Source: Clostridium sp. 26_21 (lineage in GTDB: Bacteria; Bacillota; Clostridia; TANB77; CAG-508). Taken from it: DNA of 64,000 nt. The stretch lies in assembly GCA_001915995.1 (NCBI GenBank), contig MNRO01000019.1, forward strand, positions 1 through 64,000, given 5' to 3'. The notes beneath the pieces were generated by a model. That model worked only from the letters and a program-made list of their open reading frames with translations. It was not told the DNA's origin and searched no databases. Position numbers and translations under genes: made by a program. Below, one piece after another: positions 35,187 to 43,211 of this stretch (position 1 is its first letter; every line of letters starts with the position of its first letter).

Positions 35187-35286
35187 ATAAATATCTTAAG
35201 TTGCTTGTACAGAGAACTTTGGAGATTTGATGAAAATTTCTGGAGGGCTGTACAAAACCTCCAGAACAAATGCATGGAGGTGCAAG
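35187..35286 (+). promoter_or_regulatory. Structured 5' leader with mutually exclusive pairings
   Basis: TTCTGGAGG (35238-35246) pairs with CCTCCAGAA (35258-35266). The loop of that hairpin holds CTGTACAA (35248-35255), which is a perfect complement of TTGTACAG at 35205-35212. The CCTCC arm could also pair with the true ribosome site GGAGG at 35276-35280. These options exclude one another, as in a translational switch. Confidence 0.5.
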
Positions 35287-35661
35287 ATGGAATTTGTGAG
35301 ATACAACGGTGGGACGCAGTCCTATCATGGCTGTACTGAGCCTGACGATCTGGTTGTCGGCAAGATCTATGAATTGATCAATGCTGATGTCTGGAATTGG
35401 CATACTGATTACACCATTAAGGGAGTCAAAGGCAAGTTCAATTCTGTGTGGTTTGATAAAGTGCCTGTCTATAAGGCGTTTGCTACTATTCAGCCTTCTA
35501 TTGGACAGAGAATGTCTTGTGTAAAGGTTGAAAAGAAAAAGAACGGAACTCTCGAAATGGGAAGTTGGCATACGACAGAAGTCAGAGAGATTGAACAGAT
35601 CGAAAAAGGAATCCTCAGAGTCTTTACCCGTAACAGCGTATATGTTGTTATGATGGTATAA
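35287..35661 (+). CDS. Hypothetical protein, 124 aa, balanced codon use
   Basis: Begins MEFVRYNGGTQSYHGCTEPD after GGAGGTGCAAG. It contains VVGKIYELINADVWNWHTDYTIKGVKG and FNSVWFDKV (quoted in part), a pattern I associate with small beta-rich proteins of gut Bacillota and their phages, but I cannot name a family. Codon use is balanced (GTC, CTG, GAC, ACC, CGT). It has its own consensus promoter, a structured leader and a terminator. The upstream ORF extension to 35227 is part of the leader. Confidence 0.75.
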   Translation: MEFVRYNGGTQSYHGCTEPDDLVVGKIYELINADVWNWHTDYTIKGVKGKFNSVWFDKVPVYKAFATIQPSIGQRMSCVKVEKKKNGTLEMGSWHTTEVREIEQIEKGILRVFTRNSVYVVMMV

Positions 35662-35689
35662 GCAAATATCCTAAAAATGAATTATCATT

Positions 35690-35718
35690 CTCCTCTTAAT
35701 GAGGAGTTTTCTTTTTTT
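35690..35718 (+). terminator. Terminator after the 35287 gene
   Basis: CTCCTC (35690-35695) pairs with GAGGAG (35701-35706), then TTTTCTTTTTTT. Confidence 0.75.
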
Positions 35719-35841
35719 ATAAAAAAAGAAAATAAATATTCAAAAAAGTGAGTTGATATGATATAATCACATAGAAAACAAAAGAAATAAAAGCTTGATT
35801 AAAAATTGGGAAAAAATCAACTTATTGAAAGGAACTAAAAT

Positions 35842-36595
35842 ATGGGGAAAAAAAGAAATAAAAGCAAAAATAAAATATTAGAAATCATAAGTTTGTTAAT
35901 AGCAATAGTAATTGTTCTAACAGGAAAAAATATTAATGATAAAGATTATATACAAGCAAATACAGAAATAACAGAAAATTCATCAACAATAACATATAGT
36001 TTAAAAGACATTCCAGAATATACAGGCACACCATATGCAGTATTAAATAATAATAAACCAGAATTTACAGAAAAAGATTACACAACCAAAAGTTTTGAAA
36101 ATTATTCAGAATTAGATAGTTTAGGAAGATGTGGAGTTGCTTATGCAAATATATGTAAAGAAATAATGCCAACAGAGCGGAGATGAAAGAGGTAGTATAA
36201 GTAGTATAACTCCAACAGGATGGAAACAGAAGAAATACAATGGAACATATTTATATAATAGATGTCATTTAATTGGATATCAATTATCAGATGAAGATGC
36301 AAATAAACAAAATTTGATAACTGGAACAAGATATTTTAATGTTGAAGGAATGTTACCATTTGAAAATCAAGTTGCAGAATATATAAAAAGACAGAAATCA
36401 AACGAAAACAGACATGTTTTATATAGAGTAACACCTATATATGAAGGAGAGAATCTATTAGCAAGTGGAGTGCAAATGGAAGCATTTTCAGTTGAAGACA
36501 AAGGTGAGGAAATATGTTTTAATGTATATGTTTATAATGTACAACCAGGTGTAGTGATTAATTATGCAACAGGAGAAAGCTCATTAGCACAATAG
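35842..36595 (+). CDS. Secreted DNA/RNA non-specific nuclease, +1 frameshift at CGG
   Basis: An exported endonuclease of the DNA/RNA non-specific (NucA/DNA-entry) family. The first frame has an N-terminal hydrophobic segment (IISLLIAIVIVLTG), YAVLNNNKPEF, and LGRCGVAYANICKEIMPTE. It then meets CGG at 36178 and stops two codons later. Skipping the C of CGG and reading GGA continues as GDERGSISSITPTGW, then YLYNRCHLIGYQL with the catalytic His, NLITGTRYFNVEGMLPFE and VLYRVTPIYEGENLLASG, to 36595. The joined protein is 250 residues and colinear with family members. Start after GAAAGGAAC. The shift site falls between two conserved blocks, so the join is unambiguous. Confidence 0.88.
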
Positions 36596-36626
36596 TTTTT
36601 AATATTTGCTAAGTAAAGGAGAGTGA

Positions 36627-37283
36627 TTGAGATTGAATTTAGATATTTTCGAAAATTTAATAGACAAAGTAAAAACAAAAGAATTTATTCAAAATTTTAC
36701 AAAAGAATTAGAAAAAAATATAGAAAATAGTATTCAAAAATCAATGCTAGAAAAATTTGTAAGTGATAATAAAATCATTTCAGAATATAAAGATAAAATG
36801 CTTATTGGCAGAAATGAGATATTACAAGAACAATCAAATGAGACTAGCGAAAAAGGTAAAATGTATTATATATATGGCAAAAAAGGTTCAGATTATTTAG
36901 CAACAATATGTGAAAGTGGAAAAAGTCATGATGTAATAAGAATTCCTGAAAAAGATGTGAAATCTAATGCCAAAATTGATAGTGTATTAAGAAAAATAAA
37001 TGATAAATTTGAACTAGATGAAGAAACAACAAATATTGTAAAAATTAAGCAAGAAGAAAAGTTTAATGAAATATTAGAAGAACAAAATAAAATAATGGAA
37101 AGTCGAAGAATAGAAGGACATATATATGAATATGTAGAAGGCTCAAAAGACAGTATATGGTTAATAGATAACAATTTAAACAATGGAGATGTATTTGAAG
37201 AAATGCAACAAGAAGTATTTAAAGATGCACAAGAAGGAGATTTATTTGAATATATAAATGGAGAATATAAAATAAATAAGTGA
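36627..37283 (+). CDS. Hypothetical protein, 218 aa
   Basis: I do not recognise the family. It is a charged soluble protein. The first 60 residues are helical (LIDKVKTKEFIQNFTKELEKNIE). A central segment KGKMYYIYGKKGSDYLATICE and a C-terminal segment GDVFEEMQQEVFKDAQEGDLFEYING suggest repeated beta units. Start is probably TTG at 36627 after AAAGGAG; TTG at 36633 is also possible. It precedes rlmD by 16 bases. Confidence 0.7.
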   Translation: MRLNLDIFENLIDKVKTKEFIQNFTKELEKNIENSIQKSMLEKFVSDNKIISEYKDKMLIGRNEILQEQSNETSEKGKMYYIYGKKGSDYLATICESGKSHDVIRIPEKDVKSNAKIDSVLRKINDKFELDEETTNIVKIKQEEKFNEILEEQNKIMESRRIEGHIYEYVEGSKDSIWLIDNNLNNGDVFEEMQQEVFKDAQEGDLFEYINGEYKINK

Positions 37284-37299
37284 AAGGAATATACTAAAA

Positions 37300-38658
37300 A
37301 TGAGTATACAAAAAAACCAAGAATATATTGTAGATATTATAGATAATGGTTTCGAAGGAGAAGGAATTGCCAAAATAGATAATTTTACAATATTTATTCC
37401 AGGAACAATAAAAGGAGAAAAAGTAAAAATAATTATAGTTAAAGTATTATCATCACATGGATTTGGAAAAATTGTAGAAATAATTGAAAAATCACAAGCT
37501 CGTCAAGATGTAGACTGTAATACATATAAAAGATGTGGTGGATGTAATTTAAGACATGTAAAATATGAAGAAACTTTAAAAATGAAACAAAATGCAGTAC
37601 AAAGTCTTGTAAATAAGACATTGAAAAATAAACTACAAGTTAAAGAAACAGTAGGAATGGAAAATCCATTACATTATAGAAATAAAGCACAATATCCAAT
37701 AGGAATAAATAAACAAGGTGAACCTGTAATTGGAGTTTTTGCCAATAGAACACATGAAGTTATTCCAATAGATAATTGTTTAATTCAAAATAAAAAATCA
37801 GAAGAAATTGCTAAATTTATAATTGAATTTATAAAAGAAAAAAATATTAGTATATATGATGAAAAAACAGGAAAAGGATTAGTTAGACATATTGTAACTA
37901 AAGTTGGAATAAAAACTGGAGAAATAATGTGTGTAATTGTTATAAATGGATATAAAATTCCAAATGAAAATGAATTAGTTGAAAATTTAAAAACAAGATA
38001 TCCTGAAATAAAGGCAATTGTAAAAAATATTAATATGAAAAATACAAATGTAATATTAGGACAAGAAAATATAAATTTATATGGAAATGGATATATAGAA
38101 GATATTTTAGGTGAATATAAATTTAAAATATCACCATTATCATTTTATCAAGTAAATCCTGTACAAGCGGAAAAATTATATAATTTAGGTGTTAGTATGG
38201 CTGAAATTACGAAAAATGATGTTGTATTTGATTTATATTGTGGAATAGGAACAATTTCTTTATTTATGTCTAAATTTGCAAAAAAAGTATATGGAATTGA
38301 AATTGTCGAAGAAGCGGTAAAAATGGCTAAAGAAAATGCTCAGAATAATAATGTATCAAATACAGAATTTTTTGCAGGTGATGTTGAAATTGTACTTGAT
38401 GATTTGATTAATAATAAAGGGCTTAAGGCTGATGTTGTTATGTTTGATCCACCTAGAAAAGGGTTAGATAAAAAGAGTATAGATAATATTTTGAATATTA
38501 GACCAAAAAAGATAGTTTATATTAGTTGTAATCCTGCTACTTTGATAAGGGATTTAGCTGATTTTGAGAATGAGTATGATATCAAAACAATAATTCCTGT
38601 TGATATGTTTCCTTATACATCACACATAGAGTGCTGTTCTGTATTACAACTAAAATAA
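37300..38658 (+). CDS. rlmD: 23S rRNA (uracil-5-)-methyltransferase RlmD-type
   Basis: Methylates uracil C5 in 23S rRNA with S-adenosylmethionine. The 452 residues include a TRAM domain (about 5-60), a 4Fe-4S motif (DCNTYKRCGGC), SAM-binding VFDLYCGIGTISLF, DPPRKGLD and the catalytic cysteine in SCNPATLIRDL. Could be RlmD or RlmCD; several paralogues occur in Bacillota. The start has GAAAGGAA upstream. Confidence 0.93.
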   Translation: MSIQKNQEYIVDIIDNGFEGEGIAKIDNFTIFIPGTIKGEKVKIIIVKVLSSHGFGKIVEIIEKSQARQDVDCNTYKRCGGCNLRHVKYEETLKMKQNAVQSLVNKTLKNKLQVKETVGMENPLHYRNKAQYPIGINKQGEPVIGVFANRTHEVIPIDNCLIQNKKSEEIAKFIIEFIKEKNISIYDEKTGKGLVRHIVTKVGIKTGEIMCVIVINGYKIPNENELVENLKTRYPEIKAIVKNINMKNTNVILGQENINLYGNGYIEDILGEYKFKISPLSFYQVNPVQAEKLYNLGVSMAEITKNDVVFDLYCGIGTISLFMSKFAKKVYGIEIVEEAVKMAKENAQNNNVSNTEFFAGDVEIVLDDLINNKGLKADVVMFDPPRKGLDKKSIDNILNIRPKKIVYISCNPATLIRDLADFENEYDIKTIIPVDMFPYTSHIECCSVLQLK

Positions 38659-38718
38659 TATGTTGATATGACTTCAAAAAAGTTATAATAAGTGAAAAAG
38701 ATGAAGGGAATAGAAAAG

Positions 38719-39495
38719 ATGATAGATACAGGTTATTTATATTCTAAAGACAATAAAAGAATATTTGTAAATACTTGTTTAGGGTGTACTGGAAAATGTT
38801 CATATTGCTATTTGGGGAAAATGGGATATGATAATAGTAGTATAGTTGGAAAGGTAAAAAAAGCAGAAGAATTAATTGAAGAGATAGAACAATCAGAAAT
38901 TTCAAGAGATACATTAATAACTTTAGGTTGTTTTTCAGAATGTTGGGACGATAATAATAAAACAGAAACAATAAAATTGATAAAATATTTTTTACAAAAA
39001 GGAAATCAAATTCAATTGTCTACAAAGAAGAAAATTTGTATAGAAGAAGCAAAAGAATTTCAAAATTTAATTCAATATGTAGGGCAATTAGTAATATTTA
39101 TTAGTTCAGCAACAATAAGTAAATGGGAGATTATTGAAAGGGGAACAGATTCACCTAGTAACAGATTTAATACATTTGAGATTTCTAAAGCATTAAATAT
39201 CCCAACAGTATTATATATGAAACCAGTATTAAAAGGAATAACTATAAAAGATATAGAATTATATGTAAAAGTAATTCAAAAATATAATGTTGAAAATGTT
39301 GTAGTTGGAAGTATATTTAGTGATAAAGAATCAGAAGAAACAGTTCATTTTTCAGATAAAGAAAAATTATTTTATAATCCTATATCTGATGAATGTGAAA
39401 TAAAAGAAAGATTAAAAGAGATTGAAGATTTAAAAGTTTATTCTAGAAGTTCTGAAGTGATGCAGTACTATAAAAAAGTCCTTATAATGAAGTGA
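38719..39495 (+). CDS. Radical SAM protein
   Basis: The radical SAM cluster motif CTGKCSYC (CxxxCxxC) lies at about residues 24-31, inside NTCLGCTGKCSYCYLGKMG, with extra cysteines before it and in LGCFSECWDD. The rest fits a partial TIM barrel (IQLSTKKKI, VLYMKPVLKGI). It resembles SPL-like or uncharacterised radical SAM proteins; substrate unknown. I start at ATG 38719, nine bases after AAGGGA; ATG 38701 is possible. Its last codons (VLIMK) lie in a perfect inverted repeat shared with the convergent gene. Confidence 0.85.
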   Translation: MIDTGYLYSKDNKRIFVNTCLGCTGKCSYCYLGKMGYDNSSIVGKVKKAEELIEEIEQSEISRDTLITLGCFSECWDDNNKTETIKLIKYFLQKGNQIQLSTKKKICIEEAKEFQNLIQYVGQLVIFISSATISKWEIIERGTDSPSNRFNTFEISKALNIPTVLYMKPVLKGITIKDIELYVKVIQKYNVENVVVGSIFSDKESEETVHFSDKEKLFYNPISDECEIKERLKEIEDLKVYSRSSEVMQYYKKVLIMK

Positions 39496-39524
39496 ATCCT
39501 GATTTGTTCACTTCATTATAAGGA
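39479..39524. terminator. Bidirectional terminator inside the ends of two genes
   Basis: An 18-bp perfect inverted repeat: 39479-39496 (TCCTTATAATGAAGTGAA) against 39507-39524. It covers the last codons and stop of the radical SAM gene and, read from the other side, those of the deacetylase. Confidence 0.8.
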
Positions 39525-40305
39525 TATTTGGCATAATATCATAAAAATTTTTAAAAACATATCCTTTACCTTTTAAATATTTAATAGAATCCTTTAAAAC
39601 AAGAGAAGAATTACTAACATCTTTAGTATCATGCATTAAAATAACAAGAATATCTTTATTTTTAGAAGATTTTATCAAATTATTTAATAACTGTGAAGAA
39701 GAATACTTTTTTATAGAATCATTATTTAAACAATTCCAATCAATATAATTATACTCAATGTCTTGAAGAAGCTTTACAGCTTCTTTCTTTTTTGATTTGT
39801 TTGAAGGAGACATAAAGCCATTAGGAAATCTAAAAAGATGTGAACAGTAATCAGAAACTCCAATTGCATTTCCAATAGCTAGATCTGTCTTTTTAACTTC
39901 ATTTAAAAAATTATCAGAGCTTTTATATAACAAATTATTATTATGAGAATACCCATGATTAGCAATATAATGACCTTCATCATAAGCTCTTTTTGTTATT
40001 TCAGGATTAGCATCAACACATTTTCCAATTACGAAAAAAGATGCTTTTACATTTTCTTCTTTTAAAATATCTAGAACTTTTGGAGTTACAGAAACATTAG
40101 GACCATCATCAAAAGTTAAAAAAGCAATTTTTTCATTAGAATATAATTCAATAAGTTTTTTATACAAATTATTTGAACTGTTTTGAGTATCTGAAATAGT
40201 ATTTGATGTTTTGAAAATAGAAAAATATATATAAAAAACTAATAGTATAAAAATAGAAAATATTAGCCATAAAATCATTTTTTTGTTGATAAAGTATACT
40301 TTCAT
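39508..40305 (-). CDS. Polysaccharide deacetylase (NodB domain)
   Basis: A membrane-anchored carbohydrate esterase that removes acetyl groups from cell-wall or exopolysaccharide N-acetyl sugars. One N-terminal helix (MILWLIFSIFILLVFYIYF) and a NodB domain with AFLTFDDGPN (catalytic Asp), NHGYSHNN (zinc His pair), LFRFPNGF and a C-terminal VILMHDT. Length 265. AGGTGA precedes the ATG. Convergent with the radical SAM gene. Confidence 0.92.
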   Translation of the reverse strand: MKVYFINKKMILWLIFSIFILLVFYIYFSIFKTSNTISDTQNSSNNLYKKLIELYSNEKIAFLTFDDGPNVSVTPKVLDILKEENVKASFFVIGKCVDANPEITKRAYDEGHYIANHGYSHNNNLLYKSSDNFLNEVKKTDLAIGNAIGVSDYCSHLFRFPNGFMSPSNKSKKKEAVKLLQDIEYNYIDWNCLNNDSIKKYSSSQLLNNLIKSSKNKDILVILMHDTKDVSNSSLVLKDSIKYLKGKGYVFKNFYDIMPNILIMK

Positions 40306-40406
40306 AAAATCACCTAATTAATAATATGTATAAAAAATAGATTTATTAAAAATATTGTTAAATTTATGAAACTATGATAAGATATTTGTATTATAGGAGA
40401 AAGAAA

Positions 40407-41285
40407 ATGCAAATACCTGATTTTTTAATTGAGAAAATAAATAATGAATATAATGAAGAAATATGTAAAAATATTGAGAAAGGGCTTATTTTACAAAAAC
40501 CAGTTACTTTTAGAATAAATACTTTAAAAACAAATAAAATTAAAATTATAAAAGAATTAATTGAAAATAATATAGAATATGAAGAAGTTAAATGGAATAA
40601 TGATGCAATAATTATAAAAAATGTATTAGAAGAAGATATAAGGAAATTAGAAATATATGAAAATGGAGAAATTTATTTGCAAAGTTTATCATCAATGATT
40701 CCACCAGTTATACTTGAGCCAAAGGAAAAAGAAAATATATTGGATATGGCTGCTGCGCCTGGAGGAAAAACAACGCAAATATCTGCAATTTCAAATGGAA
40801 AATCTTATATAACAGCGTGTGAGAAAAACAAAATTAGATGTGATAGATTAAAGTATAATCTTCAAAAACAAGGTGTTGGAAATGTTAATGTAATGCAAGA
40901 AGACGCAAGAAAATTAAGTGATTTTTTCTCATTTGACAAAATATTATTAGATGCACCATGTAGTGGAAGTGGAACTGAAAGTGTATTTAATCCCAAATTT
41001 ACAGAAGAATTAATACAAAGATCTGCTAAAACTCAAGAAGAATTATTAACAAAAGCTTTAAAAATATTAAAAAAAGATGGCGAAATGGTATATTCTACTT
41101 GTTCAATTTTAAAAGAAGAAAATGAAAAAGTTCTAAATAAAGTTTTAAAAAAATTTAATGCAAAAATTGTTCCTATAGAAAAAATAGAAGGAATTGAATA
41201 TTTACCAGTTGAAATTGAAGGAACATTATGTATTTCACCAACAGAATTATATGAAGGATTTTTTGTTGCTAAAATAAAAAAATAG
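40407..41285 (+). CDS. RsmB/NOL1-NOP2-sun family rRNA m5C methyltransferase
   Basis: Transfers a methyl group to C5 of cytosine in rRNA. SAM motif DMAAAPGGKTTQIS, catalytic LLDAPCSGSGT and the second catalytic cysteine in VYSTCSI are clear. It has a short N-terminal domain and no NusB or PUA extension (292 residues), so it resembles the small RsmF-like group. Start at ATG 40407 after AGGAG; the ORF extension to 40374 is not supported. Confidence 0.92.
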   Translation: MQIPDFLIEKINNEYNEEICKNIEKGLILQKPVTFRINTLKTNKIKIIKELIENNIEYEEVKWNNDAIIIKNVLEEDIRKLEIYENGEIYLQSLSSMIPPVILEPKEKENILDMAAAPGGKTTQISAISNGKSYITACEKNKIRCDRLKYNLQKQGVGNVNVMQEDARKLSDFFSFDKILLDAPCSGSGTESVFNPKFTEELIQRSAKTQEELLTKALKILKKDGEMVYSTCSILKEENEKVLNKVLKKFNAKIVPIEKIEGIEYLPVEIEGTLCISPTELYEGFFVAKIKK

Positions 41286-41286
41286 A

Positions 41287-41315
41287 AAGAGGAGATTGAA
41301 AAACAATCTCCTCTT
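41287..41315. terminator. Bidirectional terminator
   Basis: AAGAGGAGATTG (41287-41298) pairs perfectly with CAATCTCCTCTT (41304-41315) between two convergent genes. Confidence 0.85.
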
Positions 41316-41319
41316 AATC

Positions 41320-41958
41320 TTATTCAGAAAAATCTATAATACTAGAATCAAGCAAAATGTAATTTGCACGATGAATGTAGAGAGCCTTACCATCAATATT
41401 CAGCTTAGTAGTTTTAGGCAAATCATCAGGAATTTCCCAGTAAACACTATTACCACCATATACGGCAATAGGAATACCCAACTGAGAACAAACAATAACA
41501 ATTTTAGGAGTACCAATTAGATTTTGTAATTTGTTGATTTTTCTATCAAGTAAATTAATAGAACCACCACTAGTAGAAATTTCAGTTGACTGAAGAGCAA
41601 AATCTTCAAGTTTGGTAATACCATTTTCAGCGAAAATGATAGTATTACCTGTTTGGGCAATCTGAGAACCATCAACAGTCAAAGTTACAACACTAGATAA
41701 TTCATAGTTTGTTGTAGTAGATCCATCAGAATCAATAGAATCTGTCGAAACATAATTTGCTTCTAGGCCAACTTTATTTCCATGAATTGTTAATAAGTCA
41801 GTACCATAATTGTCATAAAAGTCAATAGTAAAACTATTTCCTACGAGTTCACCTTTGATATTTTTCAGTTTATTTTTCAAAAATGCGCAACTCGAAAAAG
41901 TTGCTAATACCAAAATTAAAGCTAAACAAATAGAAATTTTCCGAATAGTTTTTTTCAT
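41320..41958 (-). CDS. Lipoprotein, DUF5052-like
   Basis: A 212-residue surface lipoprotein. The signal peptide ends in the lipobox TFSSC (Cys24). The mature part is beta-rich with GNSFTIDFYDNYG, SSVVTLTVDGSQIAQTGNTIIF (in part), IVIVCSQLGIPIAVYGG and DGKALYIHRANYILLD, matching my memory of DUF5052 lipoproteins. Codon use is more balanced than the neighbours, and codon 6 is CGG (41941-41943), which must be read as sense for the signal peptide to exist. GGAGGTATAAT precedes the ATG. It has its own promoter and a terminator, like the other balanced-codon units. Confidence 0.8.
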   Translation of the reverse strand: MKKTIRKISICLALILVLATFSSCAFLKNKLKNIKGELVGNSFTIDFYDNYGTDLLTIHGNKVGLEANYVSTDSIDSDGSTTTNYELSSVVTLTVDGSQIAQTGNTIIFAENGITKLEDFALQSTEISTSGGSINLLDRKINKLQNLIGTPKIVIVCSQLGIPIAVYGGNSVYWEIPDDLPKTTKLNIDGKALYIHRANYILLDSSIIDFSE

Positions 41959-42004
41959 ATTATACCTCCATAATAATGTTGGATTAATAAAACGGACTTT
42001 AAAG

Positions 42005-42033
42005 AGTATAACATAAATTTACATAAAAATCAA
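42005..42033 (-). promoter_or_regulatory. Promoter of the DUF5052 lipoprotein gene
   Basis: On the minus strand TTGATT (42033-42028) and TATACT (42010-42005) with a 17-bp spacer. Confidence 0.6.
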
Positions 42034-42056
42034 CGTATATATAAAACTAAAAAAAA

Positions 42057-42083
42057 TTAGCAAAAACACTTGACAAGTGCTAA
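42057..42083 (+). promoter_or_regulatory. CIRCE-like operator 1 (HrcA site)
   Basis: TTAGCAAAA - nine bases - AAGTGCTAA, compared with the CIRCE consensus TTAGCACTC-N9-GAGTGCTAA. It covers the -35 box of the heat-shock promoter. Both arms are partly degenerate. Confidence 0.65.
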
Positions 42084-42098
42084 AAAATGTTGTAATAT
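42070..42098 (+). promoter_or_regulatory. Promoter of the hrcA operon
   Basis: TTGACA at 42070-42075 and TAATAT at 42093-42098 with a 17-bp spacer, embedded between two CIRCE-like sites. Confidence 0.7.
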
Positions 42099-42109
42099 AA
42101 TATACGAAA

Positions 42110-42136
42110 TTAGCAAACGATATAAAAGAGTGCTAA
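42110..42136 (+). promoter_or_regulatory. CIRCE-like operator 2 (HrcA site)
   Basis: TTAGCAAAC - nine bases - GAGTGCTAA. The right arm is perfect consensus, the left arm matches six of nine. It lies at the transcription start. Confidence 0.75.
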
Positions 42137-42176
42137 GAAAATGCAATTTCCTATAAAGAAAAGAGGAGGAAAGAAA

Positions 42177-43193
42177 TTGCTAGAAGAAAGAAAAAAAAGA
42201 GTATTACAAGCAATTGTAGAAGAATATATAAAAACAGCAGAACCAGTAAGTTCAGGAGCAATAATGAACTTAGAAGGTCTAGAATATAGTAGTGCCACAA
42301 TAAGAAATGAAATGGCAGAGCTTGAAAAAATGGGATATATAGAAAAAACCCATACATCATCTGGAAGAGTACCATCAGCAAAAGGATATAGATATTATGT
42401 TGACGAATTATTAGAAGATAATAAAATCACAGTTGATGAAATAGATTATATAAGTAAAAAACTTGAAACAAAAGTAAATGAATTAGAAGAAATAACACAA
42501 ATAGCATCAAGCACAATATCAGAAATAACACATTACACAACAGTAACAATTGGACCAAATACAGATGTACAAAAAATAGAAAATATAAAATTTGTACTAT
42601 TAAGTCCAAGAATGATGATGGCAGTAATATTAACAGATAATGGATTAGTAAAAGAAACAATAATAAAATTTGATGAAGACATTTCAGAAAAACAAGTAGA
42701 AACATTAAGTTATATGTTCAATAATAAATTAAAAGGTGAGCCAATAACAAAAATAGATAGACCATTAGAAAAATATCTAGTAGATGAAATGAGATATAGT
42801 GTAAACTTAATAAAACCAATTATTGAACAAATGAAAAAAGTAGTAGAAGAAGAAAAAGTACATTTAGAAGGAGCAAAACAACTATTTGAATTACCAGAAT
42901 TTAATAGTTTGGAAGTTGCAAAAAACTTTGTAAACATATTAGACGAAAAAGAACTCATGGCAGATATGTTAAATACAGGAATAACAAAAGATATAAATGT
43001 ATATATAGGAGAAGAAAACGAAAAAGACGAACTAAAAGATTTCAGTATAGTAACATTTAAGCATAGAATAGGAAATAAAGATTTGGGAACAATTGGTATA
43101 ATAGGACCAAAAAGAATGGACTATGCAAAAGTAATATCTGTTATGAAATATATTAGTAAAAAATTAAATGACAACAATAACTCAAATGAATAA
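42177..43193 (+). CDS. hrcA: Heat-inducible transcription repressor HrcA
   Basis: HrcA binds CIRCE and represses chaperone genes. The 338-residue protein begins LLEERKKRVLQAIVEEYIKTAEPVSS, with a winged helix (YSSATIRNEMAELEKMGYIEKTHTSSGRVPS in part) and a C-terminal domain with GPKRMDYAKVISVMKYIS. I start at TTG 42177, with AGGAGG eight bases upstream; this is the usual family start. The ATG at 42141 adds 12 unlikely residues. First gene of hrcA-grpE-dnaK-dnaJ and self-repressed through the two CIRCE-like sites. Confidence 0.95.
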   Translation: MLEERKKRVLQAIVEEYIKTAEPVSSGAIMNLEGLEYSSATIRNEMAELEKMGYIEKTHTSSGRVPSAKGYRYYVDELLEDNKITVDEIDYISKKLETKVNELEEITQIASSTISEITHYTTVTIGPNTDVQKIENIKFVLLSPRMMMAVILTDNGLVKETIIKFDEDISEKQVETLSYMFNNKLKGEPITKIDRPLEKYLVDEMRYSVNLIKPIIEQMKKVVEEEKVHLEGAKQLFELPEFNSLEVAKNFVNILDEKELMADMLNTGITKDINVYIGEENEKDELKDFSIVTFKHRIGNKDLGTIGIIGPKRMDYAKVISVMKYISKKLNDNNNSNE

Positions 43194-43211
43194 AAGAAAG
43201 AAGGTTAAAAT

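Noticed and set aside
29326..36600. Integrated element bounded by tRNA-Leu
   Set aside because: The content is accessory, but I found no duplicate of the tRNA 3' end and no integrase in the interval, so element boundaries cannot be drawn.
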